Shown: piece after piece, positions 29,269-37,649 of the stretch
Position numbering within the stretch: position 1 is the first letter of the stretch
Layout of the letters: each line of letters opens with the position of its first letter
NCBI RefSeq assembly: GCF_002119665.1
Contig: NZ_CP021111.1
Span: 2,108,001-2,172,000 of the forward strand
Direction of reading: 5' to 3'
DNA from: Bordetella genomosp. 13
GTDB lineage: Bacteria > Pseudomonadota > Gammaproteobacteria > Burkholderiales > Burkholderiaceae_B
Length of the DNA stretch: 64,000 nt
Program-made: the position numbers and the translations under genes
The notes under the pieces: generated by a model
Told to the model about the DNA's origin: nothing
The model's input: only the letters and a program-made list of their open reading frames with translations
Database searches by the model: none

Positions 29269-30201
29269 TTACTTCGTGCCGCAGAGCTTGGCCGCCGTGA
29301 CGTCGCCGGGCAGTTCGCTCTCGGTGAACCCGAACGGCTCGACCAGCTTGCGATGCTCTTCGCTGCCGATCAGCTTGGCCAGCTCGGCGTTGAAGGCGTC
29401 GGCGAAGGACTGGTCTTCCTTGCGGAAAGCGAAGGCGCCGTAGCCGCGCACGTTCTCACCCTGGATGACGGGGTCGGTGAAGGGTTCGGCCTTCTGCACC
29501 GCCTGGTCGGTGACCTTGGTCATCAGGTCATTGATGGTGAGCGCGGTGGCCGCATAGGCATCGGCGCGGTCGGCCTGCACGCCCGACAGCGCGCTGACCG
29601 CGTCGGGAAACACGATGACGCGCTCGGACGGAATGTTCAGCTTCTGTGCGTAGTCGCCCTGGATGGCGCCCACCACGACGCCCAGCCGCGCATCCTGGCT
29701 CTTCAGCACGTCCTCATAGCTGTGCAGATTCTTGGGATTGCCCTTCTGCACCATGAAGGCCTCCCCCACCCCGTAGGTGGGGTTGGAAAACGCGACCTGG
29801 GCGCAACGCTCGGGCGTGACATACATGCCCGCGGCGATGATGTCGAAGCGTCGGGCCTGCAGGCCCGGAATGAGCGAGCCGAACTCGGTCAGCACCCCTT
29901 CCACTTCACTGACGCCCATGCGCTTGAGCACCACCCGGGCGATTTCGACGGCTTCTCCGGTAACGCGGGCCTCTTTGCTGTCCATGTAGGCGAACGGCGC
30001 CTCGTTGGCATAGCCGATGCGGATCGTGCCGGTCTTGCGGGCGGCTGCCAGCGTGTCGGCTGATGCGCCCTCGGACGTGGCGGCCTTTCCCGCGGCCGGT
30101 TCGTTCCCGGTGGTTCCTGAGCCCGAATCGCAGGCTGTCAGCGCCAGCCCCAGTCCTGCCGTCAGCAAGATGCGTTTCGCGGCGTGCGCGATACTTGCCA
30201 T
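29269..30201 (-). CDS. ehuB: Solute-binding lipoprotein, ectoine/hydroxyectoine type (EhuB-like)
   Basis: 310 residues. The signal peptide ends in a lipobox, LTAC (about residues 21-24), so the protein should be lipidated in the periplasm. The mature domain is a family 3 binding protein. Several stretches, TGEAVEIARVVL, GVLTEFGSLIPGLQARRFDIIAAGMYVTP and QVAFSNPTYGVGEAF, resemble EhuB of Sinorhizobium as I remember it. A strong Shine-Dalgarno (GGGAGG) lies seven to eight bases before the ATG. No ectoine-catabolic genes are adjacent, so ectoine as ligand is a reasoned guess. Confidence 0.75.
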   Translation of the reverse strand: MASIAHAAKRILLTAGLGLALTACDSGSGTTGNEPAAGKAATSEGASADTLAAARKTGTIRIGYANEAPFAYMDSKEARVTGEAVEIARVVLKRMGVSEVEGVLTEFGSLIPGLQARRFDIIAAGMYVTPERCAQVAFSNPTYGVGEAFMVQKGNPKNLHSYEDVLKSQDARLGVVVGAIQGDYAQKLNIPSERVIVFPDAVSALSGVQADRADAYAATALTINDLMTKVTDQAVQKAEPFTDPVIQGENVRGYGAFAFRKEDQSFADAFNAELAKLIGSEEHRKLVEPFGFTESELPGDVTAAKLCGTK

Positions 30202-30239
30202 GTTCTTTTCCTCCCGGGTTTGCTACACGATCAATTCTC

Positions 30240-30268
30240 TCAAAATGATATCCCATCGAATCATTTGA
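30240..30268. promoter_or_regulatory. Imperfect AT-rich inverted repeat upstream of the ehu-like operon
   Basis: TCAAAATGAT and AATCATTTGA face each other across nine bases, 38 bases ahead of the ehuB-like ATG. The arms match as TCAAA/TTTGA with a one-base offset inside. Position fits an operator or promoter region for the leftward transporter operon. The regulator is not identified. Confidence 0.4.
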
Positions 30269-30283
30269 GCACGAAGGATATGT

Positions 30284-30313
30284 CACAAAAGAAGGCAGGC
30301 CAACTGCCTGCCT
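30284..30313 (-). terminator. Rho-independent terminator after the LivK-like gene
   Basis: Read on the minus strand: AGGCAGGC, a five-base loop AGTTG, GCCTGCCT, then the T-rich run TCTTTTGT. The 8-bp GC-rich stem followed by a T tract is a good intrinsic terminator, 47 bases after the LivK-like stop, separating it from the ehu-like operon. Confidence 0.8.
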
Positions 30314-30359
30314 CTCCGGGAAGCGCCACGCCGGCCGGCGCGGCGCAGGTAACCGGGGC

Positions 30360-31517
30360 CTACTGCGACGCGTACGAGAACCGGCCGCCGCGCACCACGC
30401 CCATTACCCGGGCGCGCTCGTCGAAGCCCTGGTGGTCTTGCGCCGAGATGTTCAGCACGCCGTTCGGCACCACCAGGTCGCGGGTATTCTCCAGCGCGTC
30501 GCGCAATGCCTTGCGGAACTCGGGGGTGCCCGGCTTGGCGCCGGTCTTCAGCGCACGGCCAACGGCCGAATCCAGCAGCATCCATGCGCCATAGGCGTCG
30601 CCCGCGAACTGGGTAAGCGTGTTGGGGCCGTATTGCGCCTCGTACTTGTCGGCGAACGCCACCGCTACGGCCTTCACCGGGTTACTGTCGGGCAGTTCGC
30701 GCGCCACCACGCCAGGGCCGGTGGGAAACAGCGTGCCTTCGACTTCCTTGCCGCCCACCTGAAGGAATTCCAGCGTGCCGATACCGTGGGTCTGGTAAAT
30801 GGTGCCCGAGTAGCCGCGTTCCAGCAGCGTTTTCTGCGGCAGGGCCGCCGGTGTGCCGGAACCGGCCACCAGCACCGCGTCCGGCTTGGCCGAAATGACC
30901 TTCAGCGCCTGGCCGACCACCGAGGCGTCGGTGCGCTGGAAGCGCTCCTGCGCGACGATCTTCAGGCTGTCTCCGGCCGCGGCGTTGAAGGCCTGCCACC
31001 AGCTGTCGCCGTACGAATCGGCGAAGCCGATGAACCCCACGGTCCGCACGCCCTTGCGCTTCATGTCCTCGACCAGGACCGAGGCCATCAGCGTGTCGTT
31101 CTGCGGCATCTTGAACACCCACTTGCGCTTGGGGTCGGACTGCGGCTCGACGATGACGGCCGAGGCGGCCAGGGCCACCATCGGCGTGCCCGTTTCAGCG
31201 GCCACGTCCAGCCCCGCCACCGCGGCGGCGGTGGTGTTGGGCCCGACGATGGCGTCGACCTTGTCTTCCGATGTCAGCTTGCGGAAATTGCGCACCGCGC
31301 GGCTGACGTCGGTCGCGTCGTCCAGCACCACATAACGCGCCGGCTCGCCGCCCAGCGTAGCCGGCCACAACCGGATGGCGTTGTTGGTCTGGATGCCGAT
31401 GGCCGCGGCCGGGCCGGTCGTGGACACGTCCACGCCGATGACGACTTCGGCATTGGCGGACAGGGCGGGAAGCGCGATGGCGACGACGGCGGCAAGGCGG
31501 GCTAGCGCGTGAGGCAT
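30360..31517 (-). CDS. LivK-like branched-chain amino acid / amide ABC substrate-binding protein
   Basis: 385 residues. A Sec signal peptide at about 1-23 (ending ALSANA) leads a family 6 type I periplasmic binding protein: VVIGVDVSTTGPAAAIG, the DDATDVSRAVRNFRKL segment and VLVAGSGTPAALPQK. Ligands of the family are branched-chain amino acids, amides, urea or aromatic acids; the specific one is not visible. No permease or ATPase genes of the Liv type are nearby, so this is an orphan binding protein. It lies 138 bases downstream of the ornithine-cyclodeaminase-family gene on the same strand. Confidence 0.85.
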   Translation of the reverse strand: MPHALARLAAVVAIALPALSANAEVVIGVDVSTTGPAAAIGIQTNNAIRLWPATLGGEPARYVVLDDATDVSRAVRNFRKLTSEDKVDAIVGPNTTAAAVAGLDVAAETGTPMVALAASAVIVEPQSDPKRKWVFKMPQNDTLMASVLVEDMKRKGVRTVGFIGFADSYGDSWWQAFNAAAGDSLKIVAQERFQRTDASVVGQALKVISAKPDAVLVAGSGTPAALPQKTLLERGYSGTIYQTHGIGTLEFLQVGGKEVEGTLFPTGPGVVARELPDSNPVKAVAVAFADKYEAQYGPNTLTQFAGDAYGAWMLLDSAVGRALKTGAKPGTPEFRKALRDALENTRDLVVPNGVLNISAQDHQGFDERARVMGVVRGGRFSYASQ

Positions 31518-31655
31518 GAAGAATCCGGATATAGAAAGCAATATGGACGAAGCGGGCGGATGTTGGGGCCGGCCCAAAGCGTCATTGTGCCTCATGGACC
31601 GACGTGCCCGCGACCGCCGCGCAGCGAACGCGCAAGGCGCATCCGGGCGGCTTTC

Positions 31656-32597
31656 TCATGATCGGGCGGCCCGGTCCTCGTATACCAGCGCGGCCAGCGT
31701 GAGATCCTCGAGCGCGCTGCCCACCGCCTTGAAAATGGTGATTTCCGCGGCGTCGCGGCGGCCGGGCGCCCTCCCCGCCACCAGGTCGTACAGATTCCCG
31801 CGAATCGCATCGCGCCGCAGCGTGCCGGCCTGGAACGCGGTCAGCAGATCTCCCGCCTTGGTCGGAGCTTCGTCGGTATCCACGTATACCGAGGCGCTCG
31901 CGAAACAGTCGGCATGGGCCTCGATCATCTCGGGCTTGAAGCTGCCGATCAGGTCGAGGTGCGTGCCCGGCCTCAGCCAGGCGCCGCGCACCAAAGGCCG
32001 GGTTGCCAGGGTGGCGCAACTGACGATGTCGGCCTGGCGCACCGCGGCCTCGAGGTCGTCCACGGCGCTCGCGTCGCAGCCTTGCGAAACCAGGGCGTCG
32101 GCCAGCGCATGCGCGCCGGCCGGGCGCACGTTCCACACCAGCACCCGGTCGATCGGCCGAACCGCCCGCATGGCCGGCGCCACCAGGGCGGCAATGCGCC
32201 CCGCCCCCACGATGAGCAGCGTACGCGCATCGGCGCGCGCCAGGTACGAGGCGCCCAGCGCGGCCGCCCCCGCGGTGCGGTAGGCCGTGACCACGTCTCC
32301 GTCGACTTGCGCAAGCGGCACCCCGGTACGGGCGCTGTACAGCGTGTACGTGGCATGCAGGCCGGGCAGGCCCTGCCGGGTGTTCTCGGGAAAGATGTTG
32401 ATGACCTTCACGCCGAAATAGCCCTGCTCGTTCCAGGCCGGCATGATCAGCGACGTGCCATGCGCCCCGCCGGACTCGACGGCATGCACGTGGCGCGGCG
32501 GCACCGTGGCGCCAGTACGGAAAGCCTCGCGCAGCGCGGGGATCACCGTCTCGAAGGACAAGGCGCCGCGCGTGGCCGCCGTATCGATGAGCTGCAT
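31656..32597 (-). CDS. Ornithine cyclodeaminase / mu-crystallin family enzyme
   Basis: 313 residues. NAD(P)-binding Rossmann domain in the middle with IVGAGRIAALVAPA at about 127-140; the N-terminal substrate region contains VKVINIFPENTRQGLPGLHATY, characteristic of the family. Members include ornithine cyclodeaminase, alanine dehydrogenase, delta-1-pyrroline/piperideine-2-carboxylate reductase and the ectoine-utilisation protein EutC. Exact substrate cannot be read from the sequence. Start taken at the ATG at 32597; upstream frame is open but lacks family features. Confidence 0.85.
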   Translation of the reverse strand: MQLIDTAATRGALSFETVIPALREAFRTGATVPPRHVHAVESGGAHGTSLIMPAWNEQGYFGVKVINIFPENTRQGLPGLHATYTLYSARTGVPLAQVDGDVVTAYRTAGAAALGASYLARADARTLLIVGAGRIAALVAPAMRAVRPIDRVLVWNVRPAGAHALADALVSQGCDASAVDDLEAAVRQADIVSCATLATRPLVRGAWLRPGTHLDLIGSFKPEMIEAHADCFASASVYVDTDEAPTKAGDLLTAFQAGTLRRDAIRGNLYDLVAGRAPGRRDAAEITIFKAVGSALEDLTLAALVYEDRAARS

Positions 32598-32823
32598 TGT
32601 TCGAACCCACCCTTGCCTGCTTGCAGAAGGCAGCATTATCGCTCGGGCGGAAACCTGGCGGACACATTCCGGCCCGCCAGTCGCCGTATCATGGAAGGCC
32701 ATCCGCGGCGTCGCCTGCTGCGATCCGGGCGCGGCCAGCCCGGCAGCCACGACGACGTCACAGGCGGCATGGACACGTTATCGTCCGGCGGCATTGCGCC
32801 CCCAACTTTCCAGGAGTCCCCTT

Positions 32824-33249
32824 ATGAAGAAGACTGCTTCCGCTGTCTGGCAAGGCGATCTCAAGACCGGCAAAGGCACCGTCTCGACCCAGAGCGGCGC
32901 GCTGCGCGAGCAGCCGTATGGCTTCAACACCCGCTTTGGCGACGAGCCCGGCACCAACCCCGAAGAACTGCTGGGCGCCGCGCACGCCGGGTGCTTCTCG
33001 ATGGCACTGTCGAACATCCTGGGCGAAGCGGGCCTCACGCCGGCCCGCATCGACACCGCGGCCGAAGTCACCCTGGACAAGACCGATGGCGGCTTCTCCA
33101 TCACCGCCGTGCACCTGAAGGTCGTGGCCGAGATTCCCGGCGCCGACGCCAAAGCCTTCGAAGAAGCGGCCGCCAAGGCCAAGGCCGGGTGCCCGGTGTC
33201 CAAGGTGCTGAACGCCAAGATCACCATGGACGCCAAGCTGAAGAGTTGA
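32824..33249 (+). CDS. osmC: Organic hydroperoxide reductase OsmC
   Basis: 141 residues, normal length. Catalytic cysteines are C57 (AAHAGCFSMAL) and C123 (AGCPVSKVL), as in E. coli OsmC; the conserved arginine is in NTRFGDEPGTNPEEL. It reduces organic hydroperoxides in the cytoplasm using thiols. A clear AGGAG Shine-Dalgarno lies nine bases before the ATG. OsmC is typically induced by osmotic and stationary-phase stress; no specific promoter is evident. Confidence 0.95.
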   Translation: MKKTASAVWQGDLKTGKGTVSTQSGALREQPYGFNTRFGDEPGTNPEELLGAAHAGCFSMALSNILGEAGLTPARIDTAAEVTLDKTDGGFSITAVHLKVVAEIPGADAKAFEEAAAKAKAGCPVSKVLNAKITMDAKLKS

Positions 33250-33331
33250 TCGCGCTCTGGAAGGGGCCATCCGCCACGCGTTGCGGAAAGCTATCGGACC
33301 CTTTCTATAAATCAATTTGCCCGTCAGGGCG

Positions 33332-33366
33332 GCGGTCCCGAGAATAACAACTATTCTCAGGACCGC
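33332..33366 (+). promoter_or_regulatory. Strong inverted repeat covering the mntH ribosome-binding site
   Basis: Arms 33332-33346 (GCGGTCCCGAGAATA) and 33352-33366 (TATTCTCAGGACCGC) are inverse complements over 15 bases with one mismatch, around the loop ACAAC. The right arm contains AGGA, the mntH Shine-Dalgarno, and ends three bases before the ATG. As RNA this hairpin would hide the ribosome-binding site; as DNA its core GAGAATA-N5-TATTCTC resembles a Fur/MntR-type operator. A TATAAA at 33306-33311 may be the -10 element. Confidence 0.85.
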
Positions 33367-33369
33367 AAC

Positions 33370-34662
33370 ATGAACACTCTCATCCTGGCCTTGTCCGGCA
33401 GCGCCGCTGCCCACCAGCACCCTCCACTACGCATGGCCGGCCTGCGTGCCGTGGCCGGTTCCGGCCTGCTGGTGGCAGTCGGCTACATCGATCCGGGCAA
33501 CTGGGCGACCGACATCGCAGGCGGCAGCGGCTTCGGCTATGGCCTGCTGGCCGTGGTGTTCGCGGCGGCGCTGCTGGGCATGGGCTTCCAGGTGCTGACG
33601 GCGCGGCTGGCGCTGGCCACCGGACAGGACCTGGCCACCCTTACCGCCCGCCACCTGCCCCGCCCGCTTGCGCGCAGCGCCTGGCTGGCCGGCGAAGCTG
33701 CCATCCTGGCCACCGCATTGGCCGAACTGATCGGCGGGGCCATCGCGCTGCGCCTGCTTCTGGGCCTGCCGCTGATGGCCGGCGTGGGCGTGACGGCGCT
33801 GGGCACGCTGGCCGTGTTCTATGCCGCCCGCCGCAACGCCGACCGGCACGAACAGGTCATCGGCGTCCTGCTGGGCGTGGTGGCCGTGGCCTTCGTCTAT
33901 CTGCTGGTCCGGGCCCAGCCCTCGGCGGGCGACGTGGCTTCGGGCATCGCCGACACGGGCAACACCTTGCGCGACCCCGAGGCGTTTCTGATCGCACTGG
34001 GCATCCTGGGCGCCACGCTGATGCCGCACAACCTCTATCTGCATTCCGGCGCCCTCGCGCAGCGCGCGGCCGCGCTGTCGGCGGCGGATCGTCCGATGGC
34101 CATGCGCATCGCCCGGAACGACACGATGGTCTCCCTGGGCATCGCCATGCTGATCAATGCCGCCATCATGGTCGTCGCCGCCGCATCGCTGTCAGGCTCG
34201 GGACCCGTGGTGGCCAGCCTGGACGGCGCGCACGCCGCCATCGGGCAGACGCTGGGGGCCGCGGCCGCGGTCGTATTCGGCGTGGCGCTGTATGCCGCGG
34301 GCCAAAGCTCCACGATCACGGGCGTGATGGCCGGACGCGTGCTGTCGCGCGGCTTCCAGCCCGCCGGCAGCGGCTGGTGGGAACGCCGCCGCGCGGTGAT
34401 CACGCGCGCCGTGGCGGGCGTGGCTGCCCTGGCGCTGCTGGCTGCGACGGGCGGTCGCGATCCGGACGGGCTGCTGGTGCTGAGCCAGGTCATCCTCAGC
34501 CTGGCGCTGCCCTTCGCGTTGATTCCGCTGGTGGTGCTGGCCCGCCGGCGCGACGTGATGGGACGCTATGTGCTGCGGGGCGGCTGGGCCGTGGCGGCGC
34601 TGGCGGCCACCACCGGCATCGTGCTCCTGGACGGCTACCTGCTGGCGCAGACGCTGTTCTGA
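33370..34662 (+). CDS. mntH: Nramp family Mn2+ (divalent metal) transporter MntH
   Basis: 430 residues, about 11 membrane helices. The metal-binding DPGN motif is at 41-44 (GYIDPGNWATD) and the second signature MPHN at 218-221 (GATLMPHNLYLHS); both are diagnostic of proton-coupled Nramp importers. It probably imports Mn2+, useful under oxidative stress, in line with its osmC neighbour. Translation is likely controlled through the hairpin directly before the start. No mntR gene is nearby. Confidence 0.95.
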   Translation: MNTLILALSGSAAAHQHPPLRMAGLRAVAGSGLLVAVGYIDPGNWATDIAGGSGFGYGLLAVVFAAALLGMGFQVLTARLALATGQDLATLTARHLPRPLARSAWLAGEAAILATALAELIGGAIALRLLLGLPLMAGVGVTALGTLAVFYAARRNADRHEQVIGVLLGVVAVAFVYLLVRAQPSAGDVASGIADTGNTLRDPEAFLIALGILGATLMPHNLYLHSGALAQRAAALSAADRPMAMRIARNDTMVSLGIAMLINAAIMVVAAASLSGSGPVVASLDGAHAAIGQTLGAAAAVVFGVALYAAGQSSTITGVMAGRVLSRGFQPAGSGWWERRRAVITRAVAGVAALALLAATGGRDPDGLLVLSQVILSLALPFALIPLVVLARRRDVMGRYVLRGGWAVAALAATTGIVLLDGYLLAQTLF

Positions 34663-34669
34663 GGCAGGA

Positions 34670-34867
34670 TCAGCGCGGCCGGTAGGCCGAGATCACGGGA
34701 TGGTCCTCGCGGGCGGCCTGCATGCCCTGCATGATCTCGCGCCACGCGTCGCCCAGGTCGCTGCCCAGCCGCTTGAGCCGCCGCACGCGCGAGCGGGCCA
34801 GGGACTGCCCGGCGTTCTTGACGGGTGCGGGGGCGATGCGGACGTCGGTACGGACGGTGTCGATCAT
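34670..34867 (-). CDS. Small basic protein of unknown function
   Basis: 65 residues, rich in Arg and Lys in the middle (SRVRRLKRLG), no signal peptide. A good Shine-Dalgarno (GGAGAG) sits about four to nine bases before the ATG at 34867, which supports it being a real gene. It ends eight bases from the mntH stop, in convergent orientation. No family recognised. Confidence 0.5.
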   Translation of the reverse strand: MIDTVRTDVRIAPAPVKNAGQSLARSRVRRLKRLGSDLGDAWREIMQGMQAAREDHPVISAYRPR

Positions 34868-34999
34868 GGCTCTCTCCAGGAGGCGCGGGGAAACCGATGA
34901 TCCATCTTAGGCCGCTGCATGATGCGTCGCCACAGAAGCGGCGAAAACGCCGCAATACCGTTGCGCAATGGGCACACCCGGCCTGAATCCCCGGGCGGC

Positions 35000-36817
35000 T
35001 CAGGCCTGGTCGAGCTGGTCCAGGTCCACCGGCAAGGCGCGGTTCAGCACCCCCGCCACCTTCACGCGCAGCGCATTGGAGTGGGCCCGCCGTACTTCGC
35101 GCTTCACGTCCAGCAACTGCTGCGGGTGCATCGAGAACTCGGTGAGCCCCAGTCCGAGCAGCAGCCGGGTATACCGCGAGTCGCCGGCCATCTCGCCGCA
35201 TACCGCGACCGGCTTGCCGGCTCGCTCGCCGACGTTGATCGTGTTGGCGATCAGTCTCAGTACGGCCGGATGCAGCGGATCGTACAGCGACGACACCTCG
35301 TCATCGCCGCGGTCGATGGCCAGTGCGTACTGGATCAGGTCGTTGGTGCCGATCGACAGGAAGTCCAGCGCCTGCGCGAAGGGCTCGATGGCGATGGCAA
35401 TGGCGGGCACCTCGACCATCGCGCCCACTTCCATATGAGGCGCATAGACCTGCCCGCGCGCATCCAGTTCGGCGCGCGCGGAAGCCAGCGCCGCGAAGGT
35501 GGCATGGACCTCGTGCATGTGCGCGATCATCGGCACCAGCATGCGCACGGGCCCATGCGCGGAAGCCCGCAGAATGGCCCGCAGCTGCGTGGCAAACATC
35601 TCGGGACGCGCCAGGCAATAGCGGATGGCGCGCTGCCCCAGCGCCGGATTGGTGGCCACGGTGGCCTCGCCGTCCAGCGTCTTGTCGGAGCCGATGTCCA
35701 GGGTGCGGATGGTGACGGGCCGGCCAGCCATGACCTTGACCACCGAGGCATAGGCCTCGTACTGCTCTTCTTCGGTGGGCAGCGTGGCGCGACCCATGAA
35801 AAGGAACTCGCTGCGGAACAGGCCGATGCCATGCGCGCCCGCGGCGACCGCCTGGTGGGCCTCGTCGGGCAGCTCGATGTTGGCGTGCAGGACAATGTCG
35901 ATGCCGTCCACCGTGACCGAAGGCACGTCGCGCAGGAGCGCCAGCTCGGCGCGTTCGTCCGCGTACACCTGCTGCAGCTGGCGATACTCTTCGAGTATGC
36001 GCGCCGACGGGTTGACCAGCACATTGCCCGTGGCGCCGTCCACGATGAGCATGTCGCCGTCGCGCAGCAACTGGCGCACGTTGCCCATGGCAACGACGGC
36101 CGGCACGCCCATGCTGCGGGCAACGATGGCGGTGTGCGAAGTGGGCCCGCCCAAGTCGGTGACGAAGGCGGCGAAGCGCGCGCCGCGCAGGCGCAGCATG
36201 TCCGCCGGCGAGATGTCATGGGCCACCACCACCAGGGGCTCGTCGCCGTCGACGTGGCAGGTATCGGGCAAGGTGGCCGGCGTACCGGACAGCACCAGCA
36301 GCACACGCTCGATGACCTGGCGGACATCGGCGCCGCGCTCGCGCAGGTATTCATCTTCCATGGCGTCGAACTGCTCGGCCAGCATCTGGCCTTGCGCGGT
36401 CAACGCCCATTCGGCGTTGTACTGGCGTTCCGCGATGAGCTCGAGCGCCGGCTCGGCCAGCAGCGGATCTGCCAGCAACAGCCTGTGCACGTTCAGCATG
36501 GCGCCCAGTTCGCGAGGCGCATCCTCGGGCAAGGTGTCGGCCATCTGCAGCAGCTCGTCCTGCGCCTGTTGCAGCGCGGCCGTCAGCCGCTCGCATTCCG
36601 CGGCGACGTCTTCCGGCGCAATGCGGTAGTGCGCGACCTCGAGCGCCGCCGCTCCCATGACGACGGCCCGGCCGATGGCGTAGCCGCGAGCCACTGGCTT
36701 GCCCCGCAGCGCCAGCACCGTGCCCGGTGGTTCGCCCGAGCCATTCGCGCCGGCCGGCGCCGAGCCCGCGGCGGCATCCACCGGCGTTCGATGGTTCTTT
36801 CCGTTATTCGTGCTCAC
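35000..36817 (-). CDS. ptsI: PTS enzyme I (phosphoenolpyruvate-protein phosphotransferase)
   Basis: 605 residues from the GTG at 36817. N-terminal HPr-binding/phosphohistidine domain with the active-site histidine in GGPTSHTAIVAR (H228), then the PEP-binding TIM barrel with GIGLFRSEFLFMGR, DIGSDK and GTNDLIQY, and the cysteine loop AVCGEMAGD. It takes phosphate from PEP and passes it to HPr. No ATG occurs near the expected start. The GTG at 36817 overlaps ptsH by 14 bases; a GTG at 36724 would give 574 residues, the E. coli length, so the start is uncertain. Last gene of the gshB-EIIA-ptsH-ptsI series. Confidence 0.92.
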   Translation of the reverse strand: MSTNNGKNHRTPVDAAAGSAPAGANGSGEPPGTVLALRGKPVARGYAIGRAVVMGAAALEVAHYRIAPEDVAAECERLTAALQQAQDELLQMADTLPEDAPRELGAMLNVHRLLLADPLLAEPALELIAERQYNAEWALTAQGQMLAEQFDAMEDEYLRERGADVRQVIERVLLVLSGTPATLPDTCHVDGDEPLVVVAHDISPADMLRLRGARFAAFVTDLGGPTSHTAIVARSMGVPAVVAMGNVRQLLRDGDMLIVDGATGNVLVNPSARILEEYRQLQQVYADERAELALLRDVPSVTVDGIDIVLHANIELPDEAHQAVAAGAHGIGLFRSEFLFMGRATLPTEEEQYEAYASVVKVMAGRPVTIRTLDIGSDKTLDGEATVATNPALGQRAIRYCLARPEMFATQLRAILRASAHGPVRMLVPMIAHMHEVHATFAALASARAELDARGQVYAPHMEVGAMVEVPAIAIAIEPFAQALDFLSIGTNDLIQYALAIDRGDDEVSSLYDPLHPAVLRLIANTINVGERAGKPVAVCGEMAGDSRYTRLLLGLGLTEFSMHPQQLLDVKREVRRAHSNALRVKVAGVLNRALPVDLDQLDQA

Positions 36818-37073
36818 CGAATTTGCTGTCGAACAGGGTTTGGATCTCGGCCAGTGCCTGCTCGGCGTCACTGCCGCTGGCATCGAGCCGCACGGTGACG
36901 CCCATGCCGGCCGCCAGCATCATCACACCCATGATGCTCTTGGCGTTGACGCGCTTGGCGCCGCGCGAAATGTAGATCTCGCTGCTGAAGCGGCTGGCAA
37001 GCTGCGTCAGCTTGGCCGCAGCGCGCGCGTGCAGCCCGAGTTTGTTGCTGATGACGATGTCTGAACTAGGCAT
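36804..37073 (-). CDS. ptsH: PTS phosphocarrier protein HPr
   Basis: 89 residues. The phosphorylated histidine is H15 (LGLHARAA) and the regulatory serine S46 (NAKSIMG), the target of HPr kinase in many proteobacteria. It relays phosphate from enzyme I to EIIA. The true start is the ATG at 37073; sequence further upstream is out of family. It overlaps the likely ptsI start. Confidence 0.96.
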   Translation of the reverse strand: MPSSDIVISNKLGLHARAAAKLTQLASRFSSEIYISRGAKRVNAKSIMGVMMLAAGMGVTVRLDASGSDAEQALAEIQTLFDSKFGEHE

Positions 37074-37165
37074 AGGATCCTGGGACCACGATACAGGCCG
37101 GCGCGGCGCATGCGTTTGCGCGGGTAGCCCTTGCAATCGGGATGATAGGGCAAAAGCGTTGCCCG

Positions 37166-37567
37166 TCAGTCTACCTGCAAGCAGCCCTGCACGCCGCCCG
37201 CCAGGGCCTTTTCGCGCGTCTCGGCCAGCGGGAGATTGCGGTACGTGAGCGCGCGCAGCAGCATGGGCGTGTTGAGGCCGGCCAGCACGCAGCAGCGTAT
37301 GCCCTGCGCCTGCGCGTCGGCGACGGCCCGCTTGGCGATGTTGGCCGGTGTGGCGCCGATGAGGTCGGTCAGCACCAGCACGCCTTCGCCGCGGTCGACC
37401 CGCACGATGTCCTGCAGCACGGAGGGGGCCTGGTCTTCGGGCTGGTCCTCCGGCTGGATGTCGTGCACCGCCAGCGTGTCGGCGACGACGTCGCCCAGCA
37501 CGTGGCTGGCCAGTTCATGCATGGCGCCGCCCAGCGGCGCATGCACCACGATGACGATGCCAGTCAA
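37166..37567 (-). CDS. PTS EIIA component, mannose family
   Basis: 133 residues, single EIIA-Man domain. The phospho-accepting histidine is H9 in VIVVHAPLGG, and VLTDLIGATPANIAKR is the usual conserved stretch near residues 65-80. A short acidic repeat QPEDQPEDQ interrupts the loop at about 38-46. No EIIB, EIIC or EIID gene is present, so with HPr and enzyme I it forms an incomplete, probably regulatory PTS, as known in other betaproteobacteria. Confidence 0.9.
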   Translation of the reverse strand: MTGIVIVVHAPLGGAMHELASHVLGDVVADTLAVHDIQPEDQPEDQAPSVLQDIVRVDRGEGVLVLTDLIGATPANIAKRAVADAQAQGIRCCVLAGLNTPMLLRALTYRNLPLAETREKALAGGVQGCLQVD

Positions 37568-37649
37568 GATGGAACCCGTCCGGTGAGGCGCGACCGTTTT
37601 GGACAGGACGCGGAAGGGACGCGGAACAGTGTCATGGCGGATGGGCGGT

